Of a DNA stretch of 64,000 bases, positions 24,291-32,545 are shown piece after piece. The position numbers and the translations under genes are program-made. Position 1 is the stretch's first letter, and each line of letters begins with the position of its first letter. The notes below the pieces were generated by a model that saw only the letters and a list, made by a program, of their open reading frames with translations, was not told the DNA's origin and ran no database searches. Source of the stretch: DAIPKP01 sp964539095 (GTDB lineage: Bacteria > Synergistota > Synergistia > Synergistales > Aminiphilaceae); the NCBI GenBank assembly GCA_964539095.1, contig CAZIFL010000014.1, forward strand, positions 6,407 through 70,406. The letters are read 5' to 3'.

Positions 24291-27074
24291 CTACCGCTTG
24301 ATGTTGACAAGCTCTTCCAGCACCGAATCGCTGGTGGTAACGGTACGAACGCTGGCCTGAAAGCCACGCTGGGCCTTGATGAGGGTGATGAACTCCTCCG
24401 TGAGATCCACGTTGGACATCTCCTTATTGCCTCCCAGAATCTTCCCGGCTCCTCCGCTCTGGGGAGAAACCACCTGGGCAAGGCCAGAGTTGGAGGTGGA
24501 GCGGAAGCAGGTATCTCCAACCTTCTGCAGCCCTTCGGGGTTGGCGAAGAGGGCAAGGGCGATGGTGGCCAGAGGGCGCCGCTGTTCGTTGCTGTAGACC
24601 CCGGTAATGGTGCCGTCGGGACCTACGGAGTAGTCCTGAAGCACTCCCATGGCATAGCCGTCCTGATAGTAGGCCTTGGTGGTGGAGGCAGAGCCGAACT
24701 GGGTAACCCCTTCGATGGGCTCCTCGTTAAAGGAGCGGCCGGAGAAGTCCAGCTTGACATCCGCATTATTCGCACCGATGGCAGAGAACTGCACCTCCAG
24801 GGTAAAGACATCGCTCCCCTTGATCATGCCGTTCTCGTCGAAGGTGATGATTCCCGATGCGGGAGAGAGGGGGATAAAGGAGTCCCCATCCTCGGGGAAC
24901 CAAGCTCGCCAGCGCCACTGTCCCATGCCGCTGTCGGGGTTTTCCAGCTCCAGCTTCTCCCAACTTACCTCCAAGGTGTGAGCATTACCGAGAGAGTCGT
25001 AGATATCCACCTTGGTGGCATGAACGCTTGTGAGCCGCTGGTTCAGCGTGGCAAGCACATCCGCCCTAGGAGCGTCCCCGGCGGCGGGAGGACCCGCGGG
25101 ATTGTTATTATCCGAAGCCCGGATCTCCATAGCCCTGCCGGCGCTGGAAGCCTGAAGGAAAACGTTCAGAGCGTTGCCATTACCATCATCCAGCTGCAGA
25201 GAGGGAATAGTCGGAGATGCCTCGTAATTCCGGAAGGTACCATCGTTGTTGAAGTAGAGAGGGTAGGGGTTGGAGATTGTTACAGCCGCTGTGGCACCTA
25301 CGGGAACCGTTGCGGGAGAAACCGTAAGAGTCACATTGGCAGAGGGAGTAGGAACAGTCATTGGCGCCGTAATAACATACTCCTGATTACTCCCCGCAAG
25401 GGTAAGGATATCTCCAACGTTAAACTGCATTCCCGCAGGAAGACCTCCCACCACAACGGAATCCCCCCCGGTACCCGCAGCGACACTCGTCCCAGCCGAA
25501 GTAATAACAGTTCCCGTGGCGGAGAAGGTGGAAACCTCGCGGTCTGCTCCGTCCGAAGAGACGTACCAGAGTTTGAAGCCGCTCTGGGTGGACTGGAGAT
25601 TATCGAACTCCACCAACACCTGCCAGGTGCGAGTGGGATCGTTGGGGTCCTTAAAGGACATGTATTCCAGATCCAGGGTATCCAGCACATTCAGCTCCCA
25701 CTTGTCCGGCCCGTTCTGGATGGTCAGAAGCCCCGTAGCAGGATCGTAGGAGGTAACATCGGTGCCACCGAAAAGAGCGGTAACACCACTGAGCTGCTCC
25801 GACTGGCCAACAATCGTGGCAACAGAGGGGGAAACAACATTGTTGACGATAACCGAAGAGACCTGTACGAGGGCTTCTCCGGAAGCAGGAACGGTGATCC
25901 CTTCATGGAGCACATATTCATCGCCACCGATGGTAAGTATATCCCCCGCCTGAAAGACAGCTCCTGCCGGAAGGCCATCCAGAAAGACCCCGGACACATT
26001 AACCGTTGCGTTGTAATCTAAGGTGCCAGTGCTCGTAACCGGACCGGGCTGCGTTATGGTTATGGTATCGCCCGCCGAAGCTTCGCCATTCGGTTGTATC
26101 GGCTGGTCGAGTTCAAAAATCGTAAGTCCCCCGGGAGTGGTAGTAACACCAGTTATGGTGTAAGTTACCGTCCCCATGTCAAGCGTATCGCCTGCGGCGT
26201 AAGGACCTCCGGTAAGTCCACTCAGAGAAATACTCGTACGCCCCACAGTCGCAGCCGTCCCCAGGCTCCCGCTTACGGTCTCCTGAAAGGTCAGCTGAGG
26301 CACGCCGTTGGCATCAATGCCCTCCATGTAGAGGCGCAGGGGGGTGACAACTCCCGTGTTTGGGTTCGTGAAGTCGATCCGCATGAACTGGGATCCCACT
26401 CCTCGCACCGGGGCGCCATCCTCCTCATCGAAGGTAATGGAATACTGCACACCGCCGATGGTGGTTGTCTGGGTCGTCCCCTGAATGGTAAGTCCTGTGG
26501 GGAGGTAGCTCGGCACTCGGGCATCAAGGTTACAACGGTACCCCACCAGGGAGGTCTCCTTAGCGGGGAGCTTCTGCCCTACGGGGATGTTGATGTTCTG
26601 GAGGGTGGTTCCCTGAATATACCGTGCGGGATCGTTAGGATCCTGGGTCATGGAGTACCCCTGCACCAGATACCCCGTGCCGGACTGCACCAAATTCGAG
26701 GAGCCGTCCAGACCGAAGTTCCCCGCCCTGGAATACACGGTGGAGAGCCCCTCTTTGAGAACGAAGTAGCCGTCCCCCTGAATCATCATATCGTTCCGGC
26801 TTCCGGTATACTCAAGGTTCCCCTGGCTGTGGATGGTCTCAATGGCCCCCACCTTGACACCAGAGCCCACCTGCATGGGGTTGGTCCCTCCGTATCCCGC
26901 ATCCTCGTTGGGCATGGAAGATCCCCGGGCATCCTGATAGAGAAGATCCTGAAAGATGGTGACAGACTTTTTAAAGCCCGTGGTGTTGACGTTGGCAATA
27001 TTGTTAGCCGTCACGTCGAGCATGGTCTGGTGTGCTTTTACCCCGGAAACTCCGGACATAAGGGATCGCAACAT
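24291..27074 (-). CDS. Hook protein FlgE, paralogue 2 (927 aa, large inserted domains)
   Basis: This 927-residue FlgE-family protein has intact hook ends: MLRSLMSGVSGVKAHQTMLD at the N-terminus, then VTANNIANVNTTGFKKS, and EFITLIKAQRGFQASVRTV near the C-terminus. About 500 extra residues lie in the middle. They contain Thr/Val/Gly-rich beta segments with repeated units such as ITGVTTTPGGLTIFELDQ and GDILTIGGDEYVLHEGI / GDILTLAGSNQEYVI, suggesting tandem Ig-like or SPRY-like surface domains. It could be the main hook subunit or an alternative hook. The start at 27074 has AAGGAGG upstream, and the 171-bp leader carries CsrA-like sites. Confidence 0.9.
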   Translation of the reverse strand: MLRSLMSGVSGVKAHQTMLDVTANNIANVNTTGFKKSVTIFQDLLYQDARGSSMPNEDAGYGGTNPMQVGSGVKVGAIETIHSQGNLEYTGSRNDMMIQGDGYFVLKEGLSTVYSRAGNFGLDGSSNLVQSGTGYLVQGYSMTQDPNDPARYIQGTTLQNINIPVGQKLPAKETSLVGYRCNLDARVPSYLPTGLTIQGTTQTTTIGGVQYSITFDEEDGAPVRGVGSQFMRIDFTNPNTGVVTPLRLYMEGIDANGVPQLTFQETVSGSLGTAATVGRTSISLSGLTGGPYAAGDTLDMGTVTYTITGVTTTPGGLTIFELDQPIQPNGEASAGDTITITQPGPVTSTGTLDYNATVNVSGVFLDGLPAGAVFQAGDILTIGGDEYVLHEGITVPASGEALVQVSSVIVNNVVSPSVATIVGQSEQLSGVTALFGGTDVTSYDPATGLLTIQNGPDKWELNVLDTLDLEYMSFKDPNDPTRTWQVLVEFDNLQSTQSGFKLWYVSSDGADREVSTFSATGTVITSAGTSVAAGTGGDSVVVGGLPAGMQFNVGDILTLAGSNQEYVITAPMTVPTPSANVTLTVSPATVPVGATAAVTISNPYPLYFNNDGTFRNYEASPTIPSLQLDDGNGNALNVFLQASSAGRAMEIRASDNNNPAGPPAAGDAPRADVLATLNQRLTSVHATKVDIYDSLGNAHTLEVSWEKLELENPDSGMGQWRWRAWFPEDGDSFIPLSPASGIITFDENGMIKGSDVFTLEVQFSAIGANNADVKLDFSGRSFNEEPIEGVTQFGSASTTKAYYQDGYAMGVLQDYSVGPDGTITGVYSNEQRRPLATIALALFANPEGLQKVGDTCFRSTSNSGLAQVVSPQSGGAGKILGGNKEMSNVDLTEEFITLIKAQRGFQASVRTVTTSDSVLEELVNIKR

Positions 27075-27245
27075 GGCACATTCCTCCTTATTTGCTGGTG
27101 ATGTTTTCGTGATGTTCGGTTTGTAGATCGGAAAAAGAGTTCTGTTCGAGTCGCAATCCCTTGCGTATGGTCACACTCCACATCCCTATGAAGTTTCATA
27201 TCCTTTTTCGGAACTCCTGCAGACTTTCTAAAGGGGTGATTCTTT
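27075..27245 (-). promoter_or_regulatory. flgE2 5' leader with CsrA-like sites
   Basis: In the transcript orientation, the leader of the 927-residue hook gene contains ATAGGGATGT (27180-27189), one base off the core of the CsrA consensus ACARGGATGT. It also contains a small hairpin CGCAA-GGGA-TTGCG (27152-27165) that presents GGA in its loop. The third GGA is in the AAGGAGG ribosome-binding site next to the ATG. Two or more such GGA sites ahead of the start, one at the ribosome-binding site, is the classical CsrA repression layout. No csrA gene is in the window, so the regulator is inferred. Confidence 0.4.
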
Positions 27246-29210
27246 TCAGGCGGTCCAGGAAAGAAGCCCGCGCTCCATATCCAGCTGGTAGGTGGGCAGA
27301 TTATCTTCCCCTTCCAGATCGTAGCTCCCCGGTATCCCTCCGGCTCGCCTTCGGGAGGCCTGATCCTCCCGGGGATTTCCCCCGGAAGAGGCCTGATCCC
27401 CCCCCTGGCGGACATCCACCGAGAGACTTGTTACCGCCACTCCCTGCTGCTGGAGGGAGGAACGGAGAAGCTCCATCTGGGACTGTAAAAGCTGCCGCAG
27501 CCCCTCATTATCCACCCGGAGCACCGCACTCATCCCCTGATCGGTGCTCTGAAGCGATATGGTAACCCGGCCGAGGGCAGGGGGATCTACGATGATCTGA
27601 GCTCGGCTCCCCTGGAAGGTGCGCACTATCCGCACCGTAGCGGCCACTCCCTCCCCAAGGGAGGGAAGCCCCCGCTGGGGGAGGGTATAGCTTCCGGAAG
27701 GGACGGAACTCTCGGCACCACGGGGAGCCTGGGAGGCGGAGGCTACAGACACTCCGCCTGCGTTACGCGATTCAAGATGCTGCTCGAAAGAAGGCTTCTC
27801 CCCCGCATCGCGCGAAGAAAGGGATTCTCTCAATTCCCCCGTTCTTGAGGAAAAAAGAAATTTCTGAGAATCCTGAAAGCTCTTGCCTCCGGAGGCCTCT
27901 TCTCCCTCTGCCGAAGAGAGAATTCGGGGCAACTCCCCGGAAGAGGCCTGGGGAGATTCTGAGGATCCTGCTCCTCCCCGGTTCAAAAGATGGTTTCCAC
28001 CTCTCTCCCCAGCAAGAGAGGTGGGGGCGGAGCTTTGAACCACTTCCTCCGCCAGAGAGCCCCTCGAGATCTGCTCCCCTATTTCGCGAAGAGCGGAGAT
28101 ACGCTTTGGGGGTTCTTTCTCCGGGAGAGGGGCTTCCGAAGGTTCCGCAAGAGGCCTCAGGAGCAACGGAGAGGCTTCCTCTTCTTTGGAAGGCTCCCCA
28201 AAAAGAGGGATCTCTCCAGTGGGCTTTTCCGTTTTCAAAGAAAGGTTCTCGTCGCTGTCTTTTCCGGAGTTGTTTCTTTCGGCAATTTTTCCCGTCTCCC
28301 CCTTGGGAGCGACTACAGGGAAAACCTCTTGGGGAAAAAGAGGCGCTTTTTGAGTTATTTTTTCCCCGGTGTGCTCTTCGGAGAAAAGGCCCTTTCCCAG
28401 CACCGTCTCCTCGGGAATCTTCCCGGAAAGGAACGATTCTTCGGAGGTTTTATCTTCCGGCATCCTCGAAAGGAGGGACTCTTCTTTTATCGTCTCCCCG
28501 AGGATCTCCTGGAGGGCTTCTGAAGAGAGAGGAGCCTCCCCTCTCTGGGTGGCGATATTGCGATCCATTCCAGGCAGAAGGGGGATACGCTCTGCCTCTA
28601 TCTTCTCGCTCTCTCCCTGAGGAAGGGGCTCTTGAGAATTCTGGGGCTCGGGTACCACAAAGACCTGCTGCGAACCACCCGGAGTACCTCCCTTACGATC
28701 CAGGGTCGCGAGAAGAACCATAAGCTCCGCCTCGGTCTTGCAATTCTCTCCCTGGGGGAGACTCTGTTCAGTATATTCCGCCTCTCCCTGTACAGCTTCC
28801 TCCGAGGAGTGCAGATACTGTAGCGCCACCTCCCGAAGGAGCATCAGGGAGGTGCCTTCAAAAAAGGAGAGACTGCCGGAAATGTCGAGAATCTCACGGG
28901 TTTTCTCCGAGGAGAGGATCTCTTCAAGAGATTGTAAAGCCTTTGATTCTTTCAGGAGCTTGAGATCTTCTGAAAGTTCTCCCTGGAGATCCTTCCCCAC
29001 GGTTCCCGAGGAGTCCTGCTGATCCCCCTTCTGTTCTTTCAAAAAACCCTGGCTTAAAAGCTCCTCAAAGGCCTTTCGGGATTCTGAGAGAAGGCCTTCT
29101 CCGAGCAGTTCGGGTTCTTCCAGGGAAGGATGGCCTCCCCCGGGAGAAACGCCGCCGGTCTCAACGGTGAACGACCGGGGAAGGAGCGAAAAGATATTCA
29201 TACAGCTCAC
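27246..29210 (-). CDS. fliK: FliK, hook-length control protein
   Basis: This 654-residue protein is low-complexity for about 430 residues (Glu, Ser, Pro, Gln-rich), as expected of the flexible ruler part. It ends in a FliK C-terminal (Flg_hook) domain: VTISLQSTDQGMSAVLRVDNE, then LRQLLQSQMELLRSSLQQQG and VTSLSVDVRQGG. FliK measures the hook and triggers the FlhB specificity switch. It is longer than the 400-490 of many FliK, which might relate to a longer hook. It lies 21 bp after flgE3 and 171 bp before flgE2. Confidence 0.9.
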   Translation of the reverse strand: MSCMNIFSLLPRSFTVETGGVSPGGGHPSLEEPELLGEGLLSESRKAFEELLSQGFLKEQKGDQQDSSGTVGKDLQGELSEDLKLLKESKALQSLEEILSSEKTREILDISGSLSFFEGTSLMLLREVALQYLHSSEEAVQGEAEYTEQSLPQGENCKTEAELMVLLATLDRKGGTPGGSQQVFVVPEPQNSQEPLPQGESEKIEAERIPLLPGMDRNIATQRGEAPLSSEALQEILGETIKEESLLSRMPEDKTSEESFLSGKIPEETVLGKGLFSEEHTGEKITQKAPLFPQEVFPVVAPKGETGKIAERNNSGKDSDENLSLKTEKPTGEIPLFGEPSKEEEASPLLLRPLAEPSEAPLPEKEPPKRISALREIGEQISRGSLAEEVVQSSAPTSLAGERGGNHLLNRGGAGSSESPQASSGELPRILSSAEGEEASGGKSFQDSQKFLFSSRTGELRESLSSRDAGEKPSFEQHLESRNAGGVSVASASQAPRGAESSVPSGSYTLPQRGLPSLGEGVAATVRIVRTFQGSRAQIIVDPPALGRVTISLQSTDQGMSAVLRVDNEGLRQLLQSQMELLRSSLQQQGVAVTSLSVDVRQGGDQASSGGNPREDQASRRRAGGIPGSYDLEGEDNLPTYQLDMERGLLSWTA

Positions 29211-29231
29211 CGCCCTTCTTGGGGAGGACCT

Positions 29232-30524
29232 TTAGGTCTTCGTCCGGATCGCCACGTCGAGGAAGTGGTCACTGGTAGTGACGATCTTGGTATTCGCCTG
29301 GTACCCCCGCTGGGCCACGATAATCTCCGAAAAGGCCTCGGCGGTATCCACGTTGCTCATCTCCAGGGCCCCCGAGGAGATACCCCCGGTCCCCTCTTCC
29401 CCCGCAAAAACATACTGGATCTCTCCGGAGTTGGCGGAAAAGGTAAAGAGATTTCCCCCCTCCTGTCGAAGCCCCGAGGGGTTACGTACAGTTCCCAGGC
29501 TGACTTTGTAGAGAGGGGAGGCAATCTGGTTGGAGTATTCTCCGTAGACGGTGCCGTCGTTCCCCACAACGACCCCCGTGAAGGTTCCCCGGGGATATCC
29601 GTCCTGCAGTATCGCCCGTGTTGTGGAGGCAGAGGCAAACTGGGTAACTCCGTCCAGGGGGCCTCCGCCACCGGTGAAATCGAGAGCGATGGAGGCAGCT
29701 TCTCCGCCGGGGTAGGTGAAGGCAAGGGTGGGGTTTTCGGTACCGTCACGCACAAGGGTACCCGCAACGATCCCCGCATCGGGGTCATCGTAGGAGTAGA
29801 AGCTCACGCTACCGGTACCGATTTTGGTCTCCGGAGCCTCTGCAAGGGCAGCGGACCACTGCCAGATGTTGGGGTCTTCGGGATTTTTTGTCCAGGTGAG
29901 ATTCAGAGTATGCGGCTCTCCCAGATCATCGTAGATGGTGGCTGAGGTGGTGTAGGATTCGTCCTCCCCTAGGCGGCTATCAAGATTGCAGCGGTAGGCC
30001 ATGGCGGTGGTTCCCCGGGGATCGAGGGTGTAGGAGGGATCTCCGGGAGTGGGGAGCTTCATGGGCTGCCCCTTGCCGGTTGCCGGTGCAATACCATTCC
30101 CCCCGTAGGGGACCCCGAGAAGATAGGCCCCCGTGCCGGGCTGCACCAGATAACCTTCGTTATCCAGCACGAAACGCCCAGCCCGGGTAAAGTAGGTATC
30201 CCCCCCCTGCTCAACGCAGAAGAAACCGTTGCCGGTGATGGCAAGATCTGTAGGGTTACCGGTGATCTCGAGGGGACCCTGAAGAAAGTTAACCTTTACG
30301 GAGCCGACCAGGGGGCCGTTTCCAATCTGAAGGGGGCCCACAGAGGAGGGGCCGTTGCCAGGGGGCGAAGCTCCCTGCACGGTGTCTGAGAGGAGATCCT
30401 GAAACCTGAGTACCGATTTGCGGTACCCCAGGGTGTTGGTGTTGGCGATATTGTTTCCTATTACGTCGAGATAGGTCTGGTGTCCAAGCAAACCATTGCT
30501 TCCAGTCCAAAGAGACCGAATCAT
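29232..30524 (-). CDS. Hook-like FlgE/FlgF-family protein, paralogue 3 (430 aa)
   Basis: This 430-residue protein has hook/rod-type ends: MIRSLWTGSNGLLGHQTYLD at the N-terminus, then VIGNNIANTNTLGYRKS, and EIIVAQRGYQANTKIVTTSD near the C-terminus. The FlgE D2-like segment GVTQFASASTTRAILQDGYP is also present. Its length is that of a conventional hook protein. Its place, first after a terminator and before fliK, makes it the lead gene of the hook unit. The ATG at 30524 has GGAGGG seven bases upstream. It could be the true FlgE, a hook-junction variant or a rod-like FlgF; ends alone do not decide. Confidence 0.88.
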   Translation of the reverse strand: MIRSLWTGSNGLLGHQTYLDVIGNNIANTNTLGYRKSVLRFQDLLSDTVQGASPPGNGPSSVGPLQIGNGPLVGSVKVNFLQGPLEITGNPTDLAITGNGFFCVEQGGDTYFTRAGRFVLDNEGYLVQPGTGAYLLGVPYGGNGIAPATGKGQPMKLPTPGDPSYTLDPRGTTAMAYRCNLDSRLGEDESYTTSATIYDDLGEPHTLNLTWTKNPEDPNIWQWSAALAEAPETKIGTGSVSFYSYDDPDAGIVAGTLVRDGTENPTLAFTYPGGEAASIALDFTGGGGPLDGVTQFASASTTRAILQDGYPRGTFTGVVVGNDGTVYGEYSNQIASPLYKVSLGTVRNPSGLRQEGGNLFTFSANSGEIQYVFAGEEGTGGISSGALEMSNVDTAEAFSEIIVAQRGYQANTKIVTTSDHFLDVAIRTKT

Positions 30525-30600
30525 GGGAGGACCCTCCTTCGTGTAAACTAGTTTGGATCTGCAGTCCCTTGCAATCCTGCCCACCGGTCCCTGGCGGCAC
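30525..30600 (-). promoter_or_regulatory. flgE3 5' leader with hairpin-presented AGGGA motifs
   Basis: In transcript orientation, the leader contains TGCA-AGGGAC-TGCA (30560-30573), a small hairpin with GGA in its loop. A second AGGGA sits between a GC-rich imperfect stem further upstream. The ribosome-binding site itself (GGAGGGTCCTCC) can fold back on itself. The same GCAAGGGAYTGC core is found in front of flgE2. This suggests shared post-transcriptional control of hook synthesis, CsrA-type being the best-known match. Confidence 0.35.
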
Positions 30601-30617
30601 AAAGCATACAAAACCAT

Positions 30618-30639
30618 AAAAAAGGCACCATGCCTTTTC
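30618..30639 (-). terminator. Intrinsic terminator after motE-like gene
   Basis: The minus strand reads AAAAGGCA-TGG-TGCCTTTT followed by two further T before ATGG, an eight-base-pair stem with a three-base loop and a U run. It lies between the motE-like gene (ends 30746) and flgE3 (starts 30524), and so separates the fliE-fliJ unit from the hook unit. Confidence 0.75.
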
Positions 30640-30745
30640 TTAGATAAGTATCGGCATGATGCCTCATAACTTTATGCACCATCGGGATTTCTCCCGTGGC
30701 TTCCCTTCTTCATCTAGCGCTTTTCTCTGCTGTTTGCCCTCGGCG

Positions 30746-31417
30746 CTACTCCTTGGGAGGCTCAAGATTCGCAAGCTCCCGGGTGAGGAAAGCAGCCCGG
30801 GGAGCCTCCATCTTGGAGAGAATGTTTGCGGTCTGGTCCTGGGGCATTTGCGAGAGAAGGGTTACAGCCAACTCCCCCGGCAGATTCTGCATGATCTCTG
30901 CGGCATTCCGGGCAGACATCTCGCCGTAGACACGAAGGAGCCTTTTGATGTTTTCCTGGGAGAGATCCTCGGAGGGTTTTTTTGCAACCTCCTCCTGAGA
31001 TGCGGCAAAACGGCGCTCCCGAACCTCCACCATGTTCTCTCTGTTCGTGAGATCCCGCGAAAGATTTTCGAGAAGGGTTTCCGTATTCCGAAGCTCCTGC
31101 TCCCACTCCTTGAGCATCTCCTGCCGTTTTCGGAGATCCAGCTCGCGGCGTTCCTCCACGGTAAGAGAGTATTCTTCAGGAACCTGAAGCCACTGGGCAA
31201 GGTGCCCCCCTACCAGAGGGAGGGAGGGGATTGTGCGGTAGAGAAGAGGGCGGGCATCCCAGGTTCCGGTAAGATGAAGACCCCCAAATACTCCTGCAAG
31301 AACCAGCAACAGAAGGAAAAAGAGCTTTGTCCTGCTCTTCTTTTTCTTTTTTTTGGGCTGTTCCTCAGGTTTTTTATCCTGCTCTTTCTCGTAAAAATCG
31401 TCGTCCATCATGGGCAT
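30746..31417 (-). CDS. MotE-like (YlxF) membrane protein with MgtE N-domain-like C-terminus
   Basis: This 223-residue protein has a Lys-rich N-terminus (KKKKKKSR), one membrane helix (TKLFFLLLLVLAGVFGGLHL), a long coiled coil (about 85-155) and a C-terminal helical domain resembling the FliG/MgtE N-terminal fold (MSARNAAEIMQNLPGELAV, LLSQMPQDQTANILSKM). The layout matches YlxF/MotE proteins of the same locus, some of which are MotC chaperones or stator-associated factors. The start at 31417 has GGTGAT upstream. The gene lies 6 bp after the transglycosylase gene. Confidence 0.8.
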   Translation of the reverse strand: MPMMDDDFYEKEQDKKPEEQPKKKKKKSRTKLFFLLLLVLAGVFGGLHLTGTWDARPLLYRTIPSLPLVGGHLAQWLQVPEEYSLTVEERRELDLRKRQEMLKEWEQELRNTETLLENLSRDLTNRENMVEVRERRFAASQEEVAKKPSEDLSQENIKRLLRVYGEMSARNAAEIMQNLPGELAVTLLSQMPQDQTANILSKMEAPRAAFLTRELANLEPPKE

Positions 31418-31423
31418 AAGAGA

Positions 31424-32086
31424 TCACCGCCCTTTTTCTTCGCTCAGGAAATTCTCGTAGAGAGAGAGCACTTTTTTAACGTAGTTCTGGGTCTCCGGAA
31501 AGGGGGGGATCCCCCCGTAGGCGTCCACTCTCCCGGGGCCGGCGTTGTACGCTGCCAGGGCAAGCTCCTGGTCATCTCCGTATTTTTTCATCATCCGGGC
31601 CATATAGGCGGCTCCACCCTGAAGATTCTCCTCGGGATCGTAGGGATCGTCAACTCCCATGAGGCGGGCGGTTCCCGGCATAAGCTGCATGAGTCCCATG
31701 GCTCCCTTGGGGGATACCGCACGGGGGTTGCCTCCCGATTCCACCTGCATCATGGCCCGAAGAAGTTCCGGCGGAAGCCCGGATTCCCGCGATGCCTGAA
31801 GAATCTCCTGCTGCCAGGAAGAGCCCGCACTACGGGAAGAGCGGTTTTTGGCGTTCTGTAGCTCCCGAAGGCGCTCCTCAACAGAGCCGGACAGCTCTAC
31901 CACATCGCCGGAAGGCTTCCTGCGCACTGGCGGCGAGGTGGGAGGCGTCCCCTGAGCGGCAGCGAGTTCCCGGGTAAAACTCCGGGAGGAAGGCTCGTTC
32001 TCCGGCATCCGCGGGGTGACAAAGCGCCCCTGAATCTCCTCAATGCGCTGTAGAGCTTTAGAAAAGTTAGAGAGATTGGGTTTCAT
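31424..32086 (-). CDS. Lytic transglycosylase (SLT domain), likely flagellar
   Basis: This 220-residue protein has a soluble lytic transglycosylase domain over about residues 100-215. The catalytic Glu lies in RAMMQVESGGNP, followed by SPKGAMGLMQLMPGTA and the LALAAYNAGPGRVD motif. There is no clear signal peptide, so export could be through the flagellar apparatus. It would open peptidoglycan for the rod and ring, replacing FlgJ. The ATG at 32086 has AGGAG eight bases upstream and overlaps the end of fliJ by 20 bp. Confidence 0.88.
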   Translation of the reverse strand: MKPNLSNFSKALQRIEEIQGRFVTPRMPENEPSSRSFTRELAAAQGTPPTSPPVRRKPSGDVVELSGSVEERLRELQNAKNRSSRSAGSSWQQEILQASRESGLPPELLRAMMQVESGGNPRAVSPKGAMGLMQLMPGTARLMGVDDPYDPEENLQGGAAYMARMMKKYGDDQELALAAYNAGPGRVDAYGGIPPFPETQNYVKKVLSLYENFLSEEKGR

Positions 32087-32528
32087 CACGTCTTCTCCTG
32101 AGGAAGGCACTCCCCCCGAAATCGTCCAGCTCCCGCTGCTCCGCAGCCTCCCGGAGGCCTTTCTGCTGCTCCTGGAGCTTTCCCATGTAGGTCTCCATAA
32201 CCCGCACCTCCTTGTGGCATTCGAAGAGGAGGGACTGGGTCTTCTGGATATTCTCCTGCACCTCTTCGAGCTGCTCCTGAGAGCGCTCGATTTTGCCTTC
32301 CAGAAGCTGCACCATCTGACGGCTCATCCAGAGTTCCTGTACCGAGAGCCCCTGCACGGAGGTGGTCTCGAAGCTTTCCATAGCAGAAAGATGTTCTTCT
32401 TCGAGGGTGAGCAGGGCTCCCTTTACCTGCTGCTCAGATTCGACACAGGCCGCAAGCTCCTTCTGTACCACCTCACGCTGCTGCTCCCGAGTACGGAGAA
32501 TGCGTTGGTATCGTACGATAGAGTTCAT
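32067..32528 (-). CDS. fliJ: FliJ, flagellar export chaperone/ATPase stalk protein
   Basis: This 153-residue, almost fully helical coiled-coil protein (for example LEGKIERSQEQLEEVQENIQ) has the usual size of FliJ and lies directly after fliI. FliJ forms the central stalk of the FliI ring and escorts export chaperones. The start at 32528 has AAGGAG upstream. Sequence conservation is low in this family, so position and coiled coil carry the call. Confidence 0.9.
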   Translation of the reverse strand: MNSIVRYQRILRTREQQREVVQKELAACVESEQQVKGALLTLEEEHLSAMESFETTSVQGLSVQELWMSRQMVQLLEGKIERSQEQLEEVQENIQKTQSLLFECHKEVRVMETYMGKLQEQQKGLREAAEQRELDDFGGSAFLRRRRDETQSL

Positions 32529-32545
32529 TTTTCTTCTCCTTCGAG

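Noticed and set aside
24210..26021. 603-codon plus-strand frame opposite flgE2
   Set aside because: It mirrors the low-complexity Thr/Val/Gly codons of the hook gene. The hook frame has conserved ends and a ribosome-binding site.
30574..30600. Possible sigma-54 promoter before flgE3
   Set aside because: GG and GC dinucleotides occur, but none at the required ten-base spacing.
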